NCBI GenBank assembly: GCA_910580225.1
Contig: CAJTXE010000006.1
Span: 1-64,000 of the forward strand
Length of the DNA stretch: 64,000 bases
Origin: an uncultured Acetatifactor sp.
GTDB lineage: Bacteria > Bacillota > Clostridia > Lachnospirales > Lachnospiraceae
Reading direction: 5' to 3'
Shown: positions 49,463 through 58,698 of the stretch, in pieces
How positions within the stretch are numbered: position 1 is the stretch's first letter
How the letters are laid out: each line of letters begins with the position of its first letter
The notes under the pieces: generated by a model
What the model was told of the DNA's origin: nothing
Database searches by the model: none
Seen by the model: only the letters and a program-made list of their open reading frames with translations
Made by a program: the position numbers and the translations under genes

Positions 49463-50593
49463 TTACAACGCAACCACCTTTGCACGAAGTATTTCGCAGT
49501 CAAATGGAGCAAGTTCACGGATCAGTGTAGAATTCTTTACCTTGAAGGTCTCTCCTGTCCAGGCCTCCCTGCATTCCAGGGTCATACCAGTACTAAAAGG
49601 CAGTCCAACCTCGTCCAGGTTTAACCTTGCCGCTGCCTTTTCCTCACTCATATTAAACAGCCCGATAGCAAGATCACCGTTCTCAAGCTGTCTGGAATAC
49701 AGAAGCAGGTCACTGCCTGCCCAGGTGCCTGTCAGTTTTACAGGCTGCCGGCAAGTTCTGTCCTGATTGATGCGGATGACCTCCTCATTACCCAGGATAT
49801 CCTTTGTAGCCTGGTTCATGTCTCGTACATCGCAGCCGATCATCAACGGCGATCCCATAAAGGCCCAAAGGGAGAAATGAGTCTTGTACTGGGTATCATT
49901 GCAGCCCTTCAAACCTACATTTCCCTTGCCGTACATGCCCACGATGAGCATATCCATATCATTAAAGCAGCCCACGCCGTTATAGGGATGAAGTTTTTCC
50001 TGCTGCCTTGCCAGATCCTTCACGGACTCCCAGGTATCAAAAATGTCTCCTGTAGAACGCCACATAGAAGCCGCCGTGGTCTTGATCCATTCATGGGTTT
50101 CGTCAACGCCCCAGGAACATGCACTGAACAGAATGTCCCTGCCGCAGTTTTCCAGAGCCAGCCCCATCCTCTGGTACAGATATTTTCCGGGGATAATGGG
50201 ACTGTGGTAACAGTAATCATACTTCAGAAAATCAACGCCCCACTCTGCAAAGGTTTTTGCATCCGTAAATTCATGTTCAAAACTGCCCGGATATCCTGCA
50301 CAGGTCAGATTTCCCGCACAGGAATACATACCGAATTTCAGCCCTTTGGAATGTACATAGTCCGCCACAGCCTTCATTCCATGGGGAAATTTCACGGGAT
50401 CTGCCACCAGACGCTGTTCTCCGTCCCGTTCCTTTAAGGACCAGCAGTCATCAATTACGAGATATTCGTAACCTTTCTGCGGCAGACCATTCGCCGCCAT
50501 AGCATCTGCCGTCTCAAAAATAAGCTTCTCATTGATGTTCTCTCCAAATGTGTTCCACGAGTTCCACCCCATGGGCGGTGTCAATTTTACCAT
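49463..50593 (-). CDS. GH27 alpha-galactosidase
   Basis: About 376 residues from the ATG at 50593, following GGAGG. It removes terminal alpha-galactose from melibiose, raffinose and similar sugars. GH27 hallmarks are 'TPPMGWNSWNTFG' at the start, 'LVIDDCWSL', 'KFGMYSCAG', the nucleophile in 'FLKYDYCY' and the acid/base in 'MWRSTGDI'. No signal peptide, so it is intracellular. No transporter lies beside it; trkH is 68 bases upstream in the same direction. Confidence 0.94.
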   Translation of the reverse strand: MVKLTPPMGWNSWNTFGENINEKLIFETADAMAANGLPQKGYEYLVIDDCWSLKERDGEQRLVADPVKFPHGMKAVADYVHSKGLKFGMYSCAGNLTCAGYPGSFEHEFTDAKTFAEWGVDFLKYDYCYHSPIIPGKYLYQRMGLALENCGRDILFSACSWGVDETHEWIKTTAASMWRSTGDIFDTWESVKDLARQQEKLHPYNGVGCFNDMDMLIVGMYGKGNVGLKGCNDTQYKTHFSLWAFMGSPLMIGCDVRDMNQATKDILGNEEVIRINQDRTCRQPVKLTGTWAGSDLLLYSRQLENGDLAIGLFNMSEEKAAARLNLDEVGLPFSTGMTLECREAWTGETFKVKNSTLIRELAPFDCEILRAKVVAL

Positions 50594-50661
50594 GCTTTTG
50601 TCCTCCATTTTCGTTCCAAATACACCTGTACAGTGCCGAATCCGCCTCTTATAATCCCTTT

Positions 50662-52116
50662 TTACCGGTGCGCCCAGGTAGTGCGGGAGAACAGGATCAG
50701 AATCGGAAAAATCTCCAGTCTGCCGGCCAGCATATCCAGTGCCAGTATCAGCTTGGAAAATGTCCCGTAGGCAGCATAATTACAGGTAGGCCCCACGGCC
50801 TCAAAACCAGGTCCAATATTGTTGAAACAGGCCAATACAGCCGACAGGTTTGTAGTAATAGAAAATCCATCCACCGAAATCAGCAGAAAACTTGCCACGA
50901 TCAAAATGGCATAGGCCGCCAGATAAGCATTGGTATTCTGGATCACCTTTTCCTCTATGGGCTGACCGTTGACCCTTACCACCTGCACCTTTTGAGGATG
51001 TACGATCTGCTGTACACTCCTGCGAAGGCTCTTCATCACCAGCAGCACCCTTCCGCACTTAAAACCGCCCCCCGTGCTGCCAGCACTGGCCCCGATGATC
51101 ATCAGCAGGAGCAGAATGGTTTTGGACAGCCCGGGCCACAACTCGTAATCCGTGGTGGCAAAGCCCGTGGTGGTCGTGATTGTAGCTACCTGAAATGCCG
51201 CATGACGCAGCGTCTCTTCAAATGTGTCATAGAATCCCCTGATATTCCAGGCAATCACCAGAATGCTGCCTGCCACCACTCCCAGATACAGCCGCAGCTC
51301 TTCATCCCTGAACACGCTCTTGAACTGCCTGAGCAATAACAGATAGAAACAGGTAAAATTCACACCACACAAAAGCATAAACACGGTACACACATTCTGC
51401 AGATAAGGGCTGTAACTGGCCATACTGTCATTTTTAATGCCGAATCCACCTGTACCCACAGTTCCAAAGGCCGTGCATACCGCCTCAAACAGAGGCATCT
51501 TCCCCAACACCAGAAAAAATATGTCCAGAATTGTCAGCAGGATGTAAATCAGGTACAATATACGAGCTGTTTTCCGCATTTTAGGCACCAGTTTCCCTAC
51601 ATTGGGCCCCGGACTCTCCGCCCGAAGCAAGTGCATGGTATAACCATTACCCCCTCCTCCCATAGAGGAAACTGCCAAGAGAAATACCAGTACGCCCATT
51701 CCTCCCAGCCAGTGGCTGAAGCTTCTCCAATACAGAATCCCTTTGGGCAGCCCTTCTACCTGGGGCAGAATAGAAGCACCTGTTGTGGTAAATCCGGATA
51801 CAATCTCAAAAAAGGCATCCACAAAATTGGGGATCACTCCTGAAATACAAAAAGGCAGACAGCCCAACAGACTCATGACTATCCAGCTCAAACCCACACA
51901 GGCCAGCCCTTCCTTGGCATAGAACTTGTCCTTAGATCCCCTGCACAGCCACATCAGCAGTCCCACTACCACAAGAATCGCCCCAATGGTCCACATAAAA
52001 GACCAAACCGCAGTATATTCCTTTTCCCATAGACTGATCAACATAGCCGGCACCATAAATACAGCTTCCACCATCAGTATTTTACCGATGAATCTTCCCA
52101 TCATTTTATAGTTCAT
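50662..52116 (-). CDS. trkH: Trk potassium uptake membrane subunit
   Basis: 484 residues with eight M1-P-M2-type units. Four selectivity loops carry the conserved glycines, including 'SGFTTTGASIL', 'GTVGTGGFGI', 'TTTTGFATTDY' and 'NNIGPGFEAVG'. TrkH conducts K+ across the cytoplasmic membrane and is gated by TrkA. trkA lies 21 bases upstream, so the genes form an operon in the order trkA-trkH. Confidence 0.95.
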   Translation of the reverse strand: MNYKMMGRFIGKILMVEAVFMVPAMLISLWEKEYTAVWSFMWTIGAILVVVGLLMWLCRGSKDKFYAKEGLACVGLSWIVMSLLGCLPFCISGVIPNFVDAFFEIVSGFTTTGASILPQVEGLPKGILYWRSFSHWLGGMGVLVFLLAVSSMGGGGNGYTMHLLRAESPGPNVGKLVPKMRKTARILYLIYILLTILDIFFLVLGKMPLFEAVCTAFGTVGTGGFGIKNDSMASYSPYLQNVCTVFMLLCGVNFTCFYLLLLRQFKSVFRDEELRLYLGVVAGSILVIAWNIRGFYDTFEETLRHAAFQVATITTTTGFATTDYELWPGLSKTILLLLMIIGASAGSTGGGFKCGRVLLVMKSLRRSVQQIVHPQKVQVVRVNGQPIEEKVIQNTNAYLAAYAILIVASFLLISVDGFSITTNLSAVLACFNNIGPGFEAVGPTCNYAAYGTFSKLILALDMLAGRLEIFPILILFSRTTWAHR

Positions 52117-52137
52117 AGTACGCCTCGCACCTCTGAT

Positions 52138-53499
52138 TTACGATTCGAATATATCGTTCAGCTGATAAATATTTTTTCCCTTACTGGTGACGATATAAAC
52201 GATATCTCCGCTTTGAAAAAAAGAATCTCCGTTTGGAATTTCCATCTTCGCACCTTTGGCAATACATACCACCAGTACGCCTTTCTTCAGCTTCAGATTC
52301 TTCAGAGACTCGCCACAGTGCCGAACCTTTCCATCCACCAGAAATTCCATAGCCTCTGCCTGGCCGTCCGCAATGGTGTGTACTGTCAGGGCGGCACCGG
52401 TCTGATTCTTCATGGCACGCACATACTGCACGATGGTATTGCAGCACAGTTCTTTCGGGGAAATCACACTGTCCAGAGACAGGTTCCCCAGGATATCCGT
52501 ATTTTCGATATGTCCCAGCTTCGTGATAACCTGAGGCACTTTACAGCTTGCTCCATAGAGGGAAATAATCATATTCAGCTCATCCAGTCCTGTCAGAGTC
52601 ACCAGGGCATCACAGTCGGACACACCTTCCTGCTCCAGCAGCAGCTGATTACTGGCATCTCCCTGGATCACACAGGCAGCAGGCAGCTGAACAGCCAACT
52701 GCCTGCACCGCTCTGCGTCCGATTCGATGATCTGAATACCGATCCCGCTGTTTTCAAGCTGTTTTGCCAGATAATAACTGACACGCCCTCCCCCGCAGAC
52801 AATCACACGTTTTGTCTTATGTGTGATAATCCCCAGATTTTTCAGCAAAATTGTCAGTATATTAGTAAGTGCAGTGACGAAAATCCGATCTCCTTCACGA
52901 AGAATAAAGTTACCATTGGGTGCTATCGCCTTCCCTTCCCGCAGAACCGCACAGACCAGTATCTTACATTTCACAATGCCGTACATGTCATTCAGGGCCA
53001 CATTGCATAGCTTGCTGCGGCTGTCTATCCTCAGCTCTACAATTTCCACACGTCCCTTGGTAAAAGTATCTCTCTTTAAAAATCCGGGATATTTCAGCAG
53101 ACGCTCAATCTCCACTGCCGCCTGCCGCTCCGGATTTACCGCCATGGAAAGACCAAACATTTCCCGCATGGTAAATATCTGATCCATATACTGAGGATTA
53201 CACACTCTGGCAATGGTGTGTATATTGGCATTCATGGCATGGGCCGTCATACAGCAGAGCAGATTCACCTCATCCGCTCCTGCCATTGCAATCAGCAGAT
53301 CCGCTTCCTTCACCCCTGCCTGCCGCAGAACCTCCATTGAGGCACAATTCCCCTGCACCACCATGATATCATAACGCTCTTCGCTGGATTCCAGTACTTT
53401 CAGATTGGAATCAATCAGTGTCAGATCATCACCCTCGGAAGACAGCTGGCGGGTCAGCGCCGCCCCCACCTTGCCATTGCCGGCAATTATTATTTTCAC
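52138..53499 (-). CDS. trkA: Trk potassium uptake regulatory subunit
   Basis: 453 residues, with two RCK_N/RCK_C tandem units as in classical TrkA. Dinucleotide-binding loops are 'IIIAGNGKVGAALTRQL' and 'VIVCGGGRVSYYLAKQL'. The start is set at GTG 53499, ten bases after GAGG; the in-frame TTG at 53508 touches the ribosome site. TrkA binds NAD(H) or ATP and gates TrkH. No c-di-AMP riboswitch was recognised in the 230 bases upstream. Confidence 0.93.
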   Translation of the reverse strand: MKIIIAGNGKVGAALTRQLSSEGDDLTLIDSNLKVLESSEERYDIMVVQGNCASMEVLRQAGVKEADLLIAMAGADEVNLLCCMTAHAMNANIHTIARVCNPQYMDQIFTMREMFGLSMAVNPERQAAVEIERLLKYPGFLKRDTFTKGRVEIVELRIDSRSKLCNVALNDMYGIVKCKILVCAVLREGKAIAPNGNFILREGDRIFVTALTNILTILLKNLGIITHKTKRVIVCGGGRVSYYLAKQLENSGIGIQIIESDAERCRQLAVQLPAACVIQGDASNQLLLEQEGVSDCDALVTLTGLDELNMIISLYGASCKVPQVITKLGHIENTDILGNLSLDSVISPKELCCNTIVQYVRAMKNQTGAALTVHTIADGQAEAMEFLVDGKVRHCGESLKNLKLKKGVLVVCIAKGAKMEIPNGDSFFQSGDIVYIVTSKGKNIYQLNDIFES

Positions 53500-53731
53500 T
53501 GGTACCAAACCTCATTTCCCGCATATTTTTATCAAAGTATTTCCGTAAGCTGTTCTGCAGCCTTCCATAAGTCCGCTCTCTGCCCAAAGCTGATCATATC
53601 TTCCCGCATGATACCTGTGAAACTGCCACAGGCTGATTTATGCACCATCCACAGCAAAGGCTGCCCCGTTGGCACAGGAAACGCCCACACAACAGGCGTT
53701 GAAAATACACGTCTGTTTTGTGGGCCGTATA
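53500..53731. other. intergenic region between the NlpC gene and trkA
   Basis: No gene or convincing promoter found. It should hold the trkA promoter and the 3' end of the NlpC/P60 transcript. Confidence 0.4.
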
Positions 53732-55102
53732 TTAATTCACAATTCTGCGTACTGCCAGAATCGTCCTGTATTGTGCCTGGCTGACCTTAATTCCTCCGCT
53801 GGGATAAGGCCTGCTGTTGCTGGCATGGACGATCAGACCATCACCCAGGTAAATTCCCACATGCCCCTCATAGCAGATAATATCTCCAGGTTCCGCTTCG
53901 CTATAACTCACTCCTCTGCCGTTGCTCCTCTGCTGATAGGAAGTCCTGGAAAGAGAATATCCGAAATCACTGTACACTCTGTAGGTAAAACCGGAGCAAT
54001 CCGCTCCGTTAGTCAGGCTGGTCCCCCCAGACACATATGGATTCCCCACATACTGTAAAGCATACTGAGCAATCTGCTTTCCAGTAGCGCTTCCTGAAGA
54101 CCCTGCCACCGCTCCCGCTCCGTTGGAAGTACTGCCTCCGCCGGAACCTGAACTTCCTCCGCCGCTGCCGCCGGTATTTCCCCCGTTCTGGGCTGCCTTC
54201 GCATTGGCCAGCTTTATCTTATCCTGCTGCAAAAGCTTCTTTGCCACAGCGGCTTCCTGCCTTGCCTTCTTGATTTCCGCTTCATAATTGGCAGATTCCT
54301 GCTTCTTTCTGGCAAGCATACTGTCCAGACTTGACTTCTGCTCTTTCAGCTCCGCCCTATCCGCTTCCAGCTGCTGCCTGTCCGCTTCCAGCTGCTTCCT
54401 GTCCTCTTCCAGCTGCTTCCTGTCCTCTTCCAGCTGCGCCTTCTCGTCCTCCAGCTTCAGCCACAGCTCATGCACCTGATTCTTCACTTCTATATACTCC
54501 AGAAGCATGGAATTCTCGTATTCATGTACTTTTTCCACACGGTCCATCTGGTTCAGTATGTCAGAAAGTCCCTTTCCCTGCAGAATTGCGTCCAGATAAG
54601 AGTCCTCCCCCCGTTCGTAAATCATCCGTACGCAGATGGCCATGTTCTCCCTCTGTTCGGCCTCCCGCTCCATGGCAGCTTTGTATTCCTCCTCTGTCTG
54701 AATAATCTCCTGCTGCTTCCGGTTGATCTCTTCTTCTTTCCGGACAATCTCCCCTTCCTTCTGGGCAATCTCCGCCTCTTTCGCTGCGATCTCATCTTCC
54801 TTAAGGCCAATGGAAGCCATCATGTTGGTGATCTCGGCATTCAGATCATCGATCTGCTCCTGAAGAATGTCCTGTTCGCTCTCCAGTTCCACGATCTGAT
54901 TTTTCAGATTCTCCAGCTGATTTGTATGCTTGTTAATCTCTCCCTCAATCTCCGAAACACTGCTGGCATTCACCACCATGGGCTGTCCTGGGTCAGCAAG
55001 CAGAAACGCTGCTATCATGCTGCCTGTTAATATGAAATTAATGAATCTTTTCTTTTTTCTTCTCATAGGATTAAGCATACCACATTTCCAATTATTTTTC
55101 AT
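53732..55102 (-). CDS. secreted NlpC/P60 peptidoglycan hydrolase with coiled coil
   Basis: 456 residues. A signal peptide (residues about 13-47, RRKKKRFINFILTGSMIAAF) precedes a long coiled coil (50-300), a Gly/Ser linker and a C-terminal NlpC/P60 domain. Catalytic Cys lies in 'NGADCSGFTYRVY', His in 'CYEGHVGIYLG' and the third residue near 'IVHASN'. The domain cuts gamma-D-Glu-diamino-acid links in peptide stems. The layout resembles PcsB/CwlO-type hydrolases regulated by FtsEX. The start is the ATG at 55102, with 55066 as alternative. A run of heptad repeats lies in the coil. Confidence 0.93.
   Translation of the reverse strand: MKNNWKCGMLNPMRRKKKRFINFILTGSMIAAFLLADPGQPMVVNASSVSEIEGEINKHTNQLENLKNQIVELESEQDILQEQIDDLNAEITNMMASIGLKEDEIAAKEAEIAQKEGEIVRKEEEINRKQQEIIQTEEEYKAAMEREAEQRENMAICVRMIYERGEDSYLDAILQGKGLSDILNQMDRVEKVHEYENSMLLEYIEVKNQVHELWLKLEDEKAQLEEDRKQLEEDRKQLEADRQQLEADRAELKEQKSSLDSMLARKKQESANYEAEIKKARQEAAVAKKLLQQDKIKLANAKAAQNGGNTGGSGGGSSGSGGGSTSNGAGAVAGSSGSATGKQIAQYALQYVGNPYVSGGTSLTNGADCSGFTYRVYSDFGYSLSRTSYQQRSNGRGVSYSEAEPGDIICYEGHVGIYLGDGLIVHASNSRPYPSGGIKVSQAQYRTILAVRRIVN
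54356..54438. repeat. 21-bp tandem repeat in the NlpC/P60 coiled coil
   Basis: About four units of CCTGTCCTCTTCCAGCTGCTT encode 'QLEEDRK/QLEADRQ' heptads. Copy number could vary between strains by slippage without breaking the frame. Confidence 0.8.
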
Positions 55103-55142
55103 CCCTACAATTATTAAGAAATTGTAAAAAGCACTGCTCCCC

Positions 55143-56534
55143 TTACAGATCGCAGTTTTTCACTGTTCTGGGGAACGGCACCACATCACGGATATTGCTC
55201 ATCCCGGTAAGGTACATCACGCACCGCTCAAAGCCAAGTCCAAATCCTGCGTGCCGCACAGAACCGAAACGGCGCAGATCCAGATAGAACCCATAGTCCT
55301 CCAGATTCAGTTCAAGCTCTTTCATCCTCTGCTCCAGAAGTTCCAGACTGTCCTCACGCTGGCTGCCGCCGATAATCTCCCCAATGCCGGGTACCAGGCA
55401 GTCCATGGCCGCCACTGTCTTCCCGTCTTCGTTCAGCTTCATATAAAAAGCCTTGATCTCCTTGGGATAATCCGTCACAAATACGGGACGTTGGAACACC
55501 TCCTCCGTAAGATACCGCTCATGCTCGGTCTGCAGGTCGCATCCCCAAGATACCTTGTACTCGAAGGAATCATTGTGCTTCTCCAGGATATTGATGGCTT
55601 CCGTATAAGTCACATGGGCAAAATCGGAATCCGCCACAGCTTTAAGCCTCTCCAGCAATCCCTTATCCACAAACTGGTTAAAAAATGCCATCTCCTCCGG
55701 CGCGTTTTCCAACACGTAACGGATGATATATTTCAGCATGGACTCTGCCAGAATCATGTCATCCTTCAGATCGGCAAATGCCATCTCCGGCTCGATCATC
55801 CAGAACTCCGCGCTGTGACGGGCGGTATTGGAATTCTCCGCCCGGAATGTAGGGCCGAAAGTATATACATTTTTAAACGCAAAAGCGTATGTCTCCACAT
55901 TCAGCTGACCGCTCACCGTGAGATTGGTTGGCTTTCCGAAGAAATCCTGGGAAAAATCCACCTTTCCCTCGGCCGTTTTGGGAATATTGTTCAGATCCAT
56001 TGTGGTCACCTGGAACATCTCTCCCGCTCCCTCACAGTCGCTCCCCGTAATCAGGGGTGTATGCACATAGACAAACCCCCTCTCCATGAAAAAGCTGTGA
56101 ATGGCATAGGCGATCAGGGAGCGGACCCGGAACACTGCCTGAAACGTATTGGTCCTGGGACGCAGATGGGAAATGGTACGCAGATACTCAAAGGTATGGC
56201 GCTTCTTCTGCAGGGGATAATCTGCCGTGGACGGTCCCTCCACCATTACCTCCGCCGCCTGCATTTCAAAAGGCTGCTTTGCCCCGGGGGTCTCCACGAT
56301 GGTGCCTCTGATGATGAGGGCCGCCCCCACATTCATTTTGCACAGCTCTGCAAAATTGGGCAGACCGTCCCCATACACCACCTGCAGCGGTTCGAAGAAG
56401 GTACCGTCATTGATGATCAGAAATCCGAAATTTCTGGAATCCCTGTTGCTTCTGACCCATCCTCCCACTGTCACTTCTCTGCCCATGTACTTTTCACGGC
56501 TTCGATATAGATCCTTAATGTCTGTCAACTGCAT
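55143..56534 (-). CDS. asnS: asparaginyl-tRNA synthetase
   Basis: 463 residues from the ATG at 56534, after AGTGAGGG. Class IIb synthetase: the N-terminal OB fold ('VTVGGWVRSNRDSRNFGFL') binds the anticodon, motif 2 is 'TFRAENSNTARHSAEFWMIE' and motif 3 'GFGLGFERCVMYLTGMSNI'. It charges tRNA-Asn directly. Length is standard. No T-box leader was seen. Confidence 0.96.
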   Translation of the reverse strand: MQLTDIKDLYRSREKYMGREVTVGGWVRSNRDSRNFGFLIINDGTFFEPLQVVYGDGLPNFAELCKMNVGAALIIRGTIVETPGAKQPFEMQAAEVMVEGPSTADYPLQKKRHTFEYLRTISHLRPRTNTFQAVFRVRSLIAYAIHSFFMERGFVYVHTPLITGSDCEGAGEMFQVTTMDLNNIPKTAEGKVDFSQDFFGKPTNLTVSGQLNVETYAFAFKNVYTFGPTFRAENSNTARHSAEFWMIEPEMAFADLKDDMILAESMLKYIIRYVLENAPEEMAFFNQFVDKGLLERLKAVADSDFAHVTYTEAINILEKHNDSFEYKVSWGCDLQTEHERYLTEEVFQRPVFVTDYPKEIKAFYMKLNEDGKTVAAMDCLVPGIGEIIGGSQREDSLELLEQRMKELELNLEDYGFYLDLRRFGSVRHAGFGLGFERCVMYLTGMSNIRDVVPFPRTVKNCDL

Positions 56535-56873
56535 AATTTCCCTCACTTCCGCACATTCCCGTGCATTATTGTATATTTTTCCTGTTTTTTCTTATTCTAT
56601 CCACGTTTTGGATATTTCTGACCCCAGACAAAATCCTTCCGCTCTCCCTGACAGGCTCTCTCCTGCCGGATAGGAAGGGCTGAACCTTACTATACCACAT
56701 TCAATTCCTTCTGAAAAGTCTTTTCTTACTCATTTTCAGAGAAGGTTTCTGTTGCTGTGAGCCGGGTACGCAGAAACAGGTTTTGGGATTATACCCGAAT
56801 TTCTGTTGCTTATCCATGGGAAAGTGTGCTAAAATAAAAAAATCAGAAACATACCGAAGGAGGCTCACCATTT
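56535..56873. promoter_or_regulatory. divergent intergenic region with a plus-strand promoter
   Basis: The promoter of the 56874 gene is TTGCTT at 56806-56811, 18 bases, TAAAAT at 56830-56835. TTTCTGTTGCT occurs twice (near 56748 and 56800), and GTTTCTG pairs with CAGAAAC. On the minus strand a TATAGT near 56690 may serve asnS. No gene is seen. Confidence 0.5.
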
Positions 56874-57353
56874 ATGAAGACATGGGTGATCGTATTGATC
56901 GTGATCGCAGTGGTACTGATCGGGCTCATCATTGCACTTTATTTTCTGGGAAAACGGGCCCAGAAAAAGCAGCAGGAACAGCAGGCCATGCTGGAGGCCA
57001 ACAAACAGACCGTCTCTATGCTGATCATCGACAAGAAAAAAATGAAACTGCGGGATTCAGGACTGCCCCAGATTGTTCTGAACCAGACTCCCAAGCTGAT
57101 GCGGGGCTCTAAGCTGCCCATCATCAAGGCCAAAGTAGGCCCTCAGATCATGTCCCTGATCTGTGATGACAAGATTTTCGATTCCGTTCCGGTAAAGAAG
57201 GAGGTCAAAGCCGTGGTCAGCGGTATCTATGTCCTCAATGTAAAGGGACTCCACGGCAAACAGACCGAAACCGTTCCTGCCAAGAAAAAGAGCCGTTTCA
57301 AGCGCGCGCTGGAAATGGCCCAGGAAAAGGCCGGCGCAAAGCCGCTGAAATAG
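56874..57353 (+). CDS. single-pass membrane protein
   Basis: 159 residues, ATG after AGGAGGC. Residues 3-27 are a membrane helix (VIVLIVIAVVLIGLIIALYFLG). A charged helix (KRAQKKQQEQQAMLEANKQ) follows, then a soluble domain of about 100 residues with 'KMKLRDSGLPQIVLNQTPKL' and 'RFKRALEMAQEKAGAKPLK'. The topology is N-out, C-in or a signal anchor. No family function is known to me. Transcribed alone. Confidence 0.8.
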   Translation: MKTWVIVLIVIAVVLIGLIIALYFLGKRAQKKQQEQQAMLEANKQTVSMLIIDKKKMKLRDSGLPQIVLNQTPKLMRGSKLPIIKAKVGPQIMSLICDDKIFDSVPVKKEVKAVVSGIYVLNVKGLHGKQTETVPAKKKSRFKRALEMAQEKAGAKPLK

Positions 57354-57359
57354 GCATGG

Positions 57360-57396
57360 AAAAAGGGGAACTCACTTTTGTGGGTGTCCCCTTTTT
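57360..57396. terminator. bidirectional terminator
   Basis: AAAAAGGGG and CCCCTTTTT flank a second stem (CTCAC with GTGGG). It serves the converging genes ending at 57353 and 57412. Confidence 0.9.
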
Positions 57397-57411
57397 CAGG
57401 CGGAAAAGCAC

Positions 57412-58596
57412 TCAGTTCTCTGCTCCGCTTTTCTGCGCTTCATACACTACCTGTCCGTCGATAATGGTGTAGAGTGTTCTGGTGAATACTTCCATGGGAT
57501 TTCCGGTGAAGATGGCGATATCCGCATCCTTTCCCACTTCCAGACTGCCTACCCGATCCGCCACGCCGCAGATTCTGGCCGGATGAATCGTTATGGCTTT
57601 ATACCCCTCCTCCAGGTCCAGACCGGACTTTACCGCCAACCCGGCACAGAGCGGCAGGGACTGGATCAGAGACACAGGATGATCTGTGGTAATGGCAGTC
57701 AGAACCCCTGCCTGATTCAGAACACCCACGGTCTTAAATGCCATGTTCTGGACTTCTATTTTGTTTCTGCTTGCCAGGTCCGGTCCGACGATGGCAGGAT
57801 AGCCCTCCTCTGCCAGCTCTTCTGCGATCATGTGTCCCTCAGAGCAATGATCCAGTGTCATCTTTAAACCAAATTCCTTCGCTATCCTGATTGCCGTGAA
57901 AATGTCGTCCACCCGGTGCACATGAGCCTTTAACGGAATCTCCCGCCGCAGCACCGGCAGCCAGCATTCCATTCTGAAATCCGTCTCAAATGCTTCTCCA
58001 CTGTCCGTTGCCTTTTTCTTCCTGTCGGCATAGAAGACAGCTTTCGTCAGTTCTTCCCGAAGTATCCCTGCTATGGCCATTCGGGTGGAAGGACTTTTTC
58101 CCTGACCGGAATAATTTACTTTCGGATTTTCCCCGAAGGCTACTTTCATGGCAGCCGGGGCTTTCACCACCAAATCGTCCACCCTCCTGCCTCTGGTTTT
58201 CAGAAAAGCAAACTGTCCGCCCACCACATTAGAACTTCCCGGACCGATCATAGCAGACGTGATCCCTGCCCGTACCGCATCGTCGAAAGCCGCATCCATG
58301 GTATTAACCGCATCCACTGCCCTCAGCCAGGGCGTTACGGGTTCTACTGTCTCATTGCAGTCGTCTCCTTCCGCTCCCTTTTTCTCTTCTGTAATACCCA
58401 TGTGACAGTGAGCTTCTATCATACCAGGCATAATCAGACCGTTCCTGATCTTTATCACCCGTTCATCAGGAGCGGGATGAAATGCTGTCTCATCCCGCTT
58501 TCCGATCTCCGCTATCTTTCCGTCTGCAATGCGGATGCAGCCGTCCTGAATCTCTTCACCGGCCATAGTCTTGACTGTCCCGCCGATTATATACAT
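57412..58596 (-). CDS. amidohydrolase-family metal-dependent hydrolase
   Basis: 394 residues. The metal ligands 'PGMIEAHCHMG' (HxH), 'LKAHVHRVDD', 'TLDHCSEGH' and 'ITTDHPVSL' match the imidazolonepropionase/amidohydrolase group. The composite beta domain is made from residues 1-55 and 350-394. The substrate is unknown; candidates include cyclic imides and N-acyl amino acids. No pathway partners lie beside it. Confidence 0.88.
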   Translation of the reverse strand: MYIIGGTVKTMAGEEIQDGCIRIADGKIAEIGKRDETAFHPAPDERVIKIRNGLIMPGMIEAHCHMGITEEKKGAEGDDCNETVEPVTPWLRAVDAVNTMDAAFDDAVRAGITSAMIGPGSSNVVGGQFAFLKTRGRRVDDLVVKAPAAMKVAFGENPKVNYSGQGKSPSTRMAIAGILREELTKAVFYADRKKKATDSGEAFETDFRMECWLPVLRREIPLKAHVHRVDDIFTAIRIAKEFGLKMTLDHCSEGHMIAEELAEEGYPAIVGPDLASRNKIEVQNMAFKTVGVLNQAGVLTAITTDHPVSLIQSLPLCAGLAVKSGLDLEEGYKAITIHPARICGVADRVGSLEVGKDADIAIFTGNPMEVFTRTLYTIIDGQVVYEAQKSGAEN

Positions 58597-58698
58597 ACGC
58601 TTTCACTCCCGCACCGGAATATCCGGGTCTGTTGTTTCCTACACATCCTGTTTCGGTAGGAAAAATGTTCCCTGCCGAGTAAACAATACCCGATCTTA

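Noticed and set aside
53500..53731. c-di-AMP riboswitch before trkA
   Set aside because: None of the expected conserved blocks was visible.
55251..56510. 419-codon plus-strand frame opposite asnS
   Set aside because: Shadow of asnS.
56535..56700. T-box leader before asnS
   Set aside because: No AGGGTGGNACCGCG-like box or specifier stem could be found.
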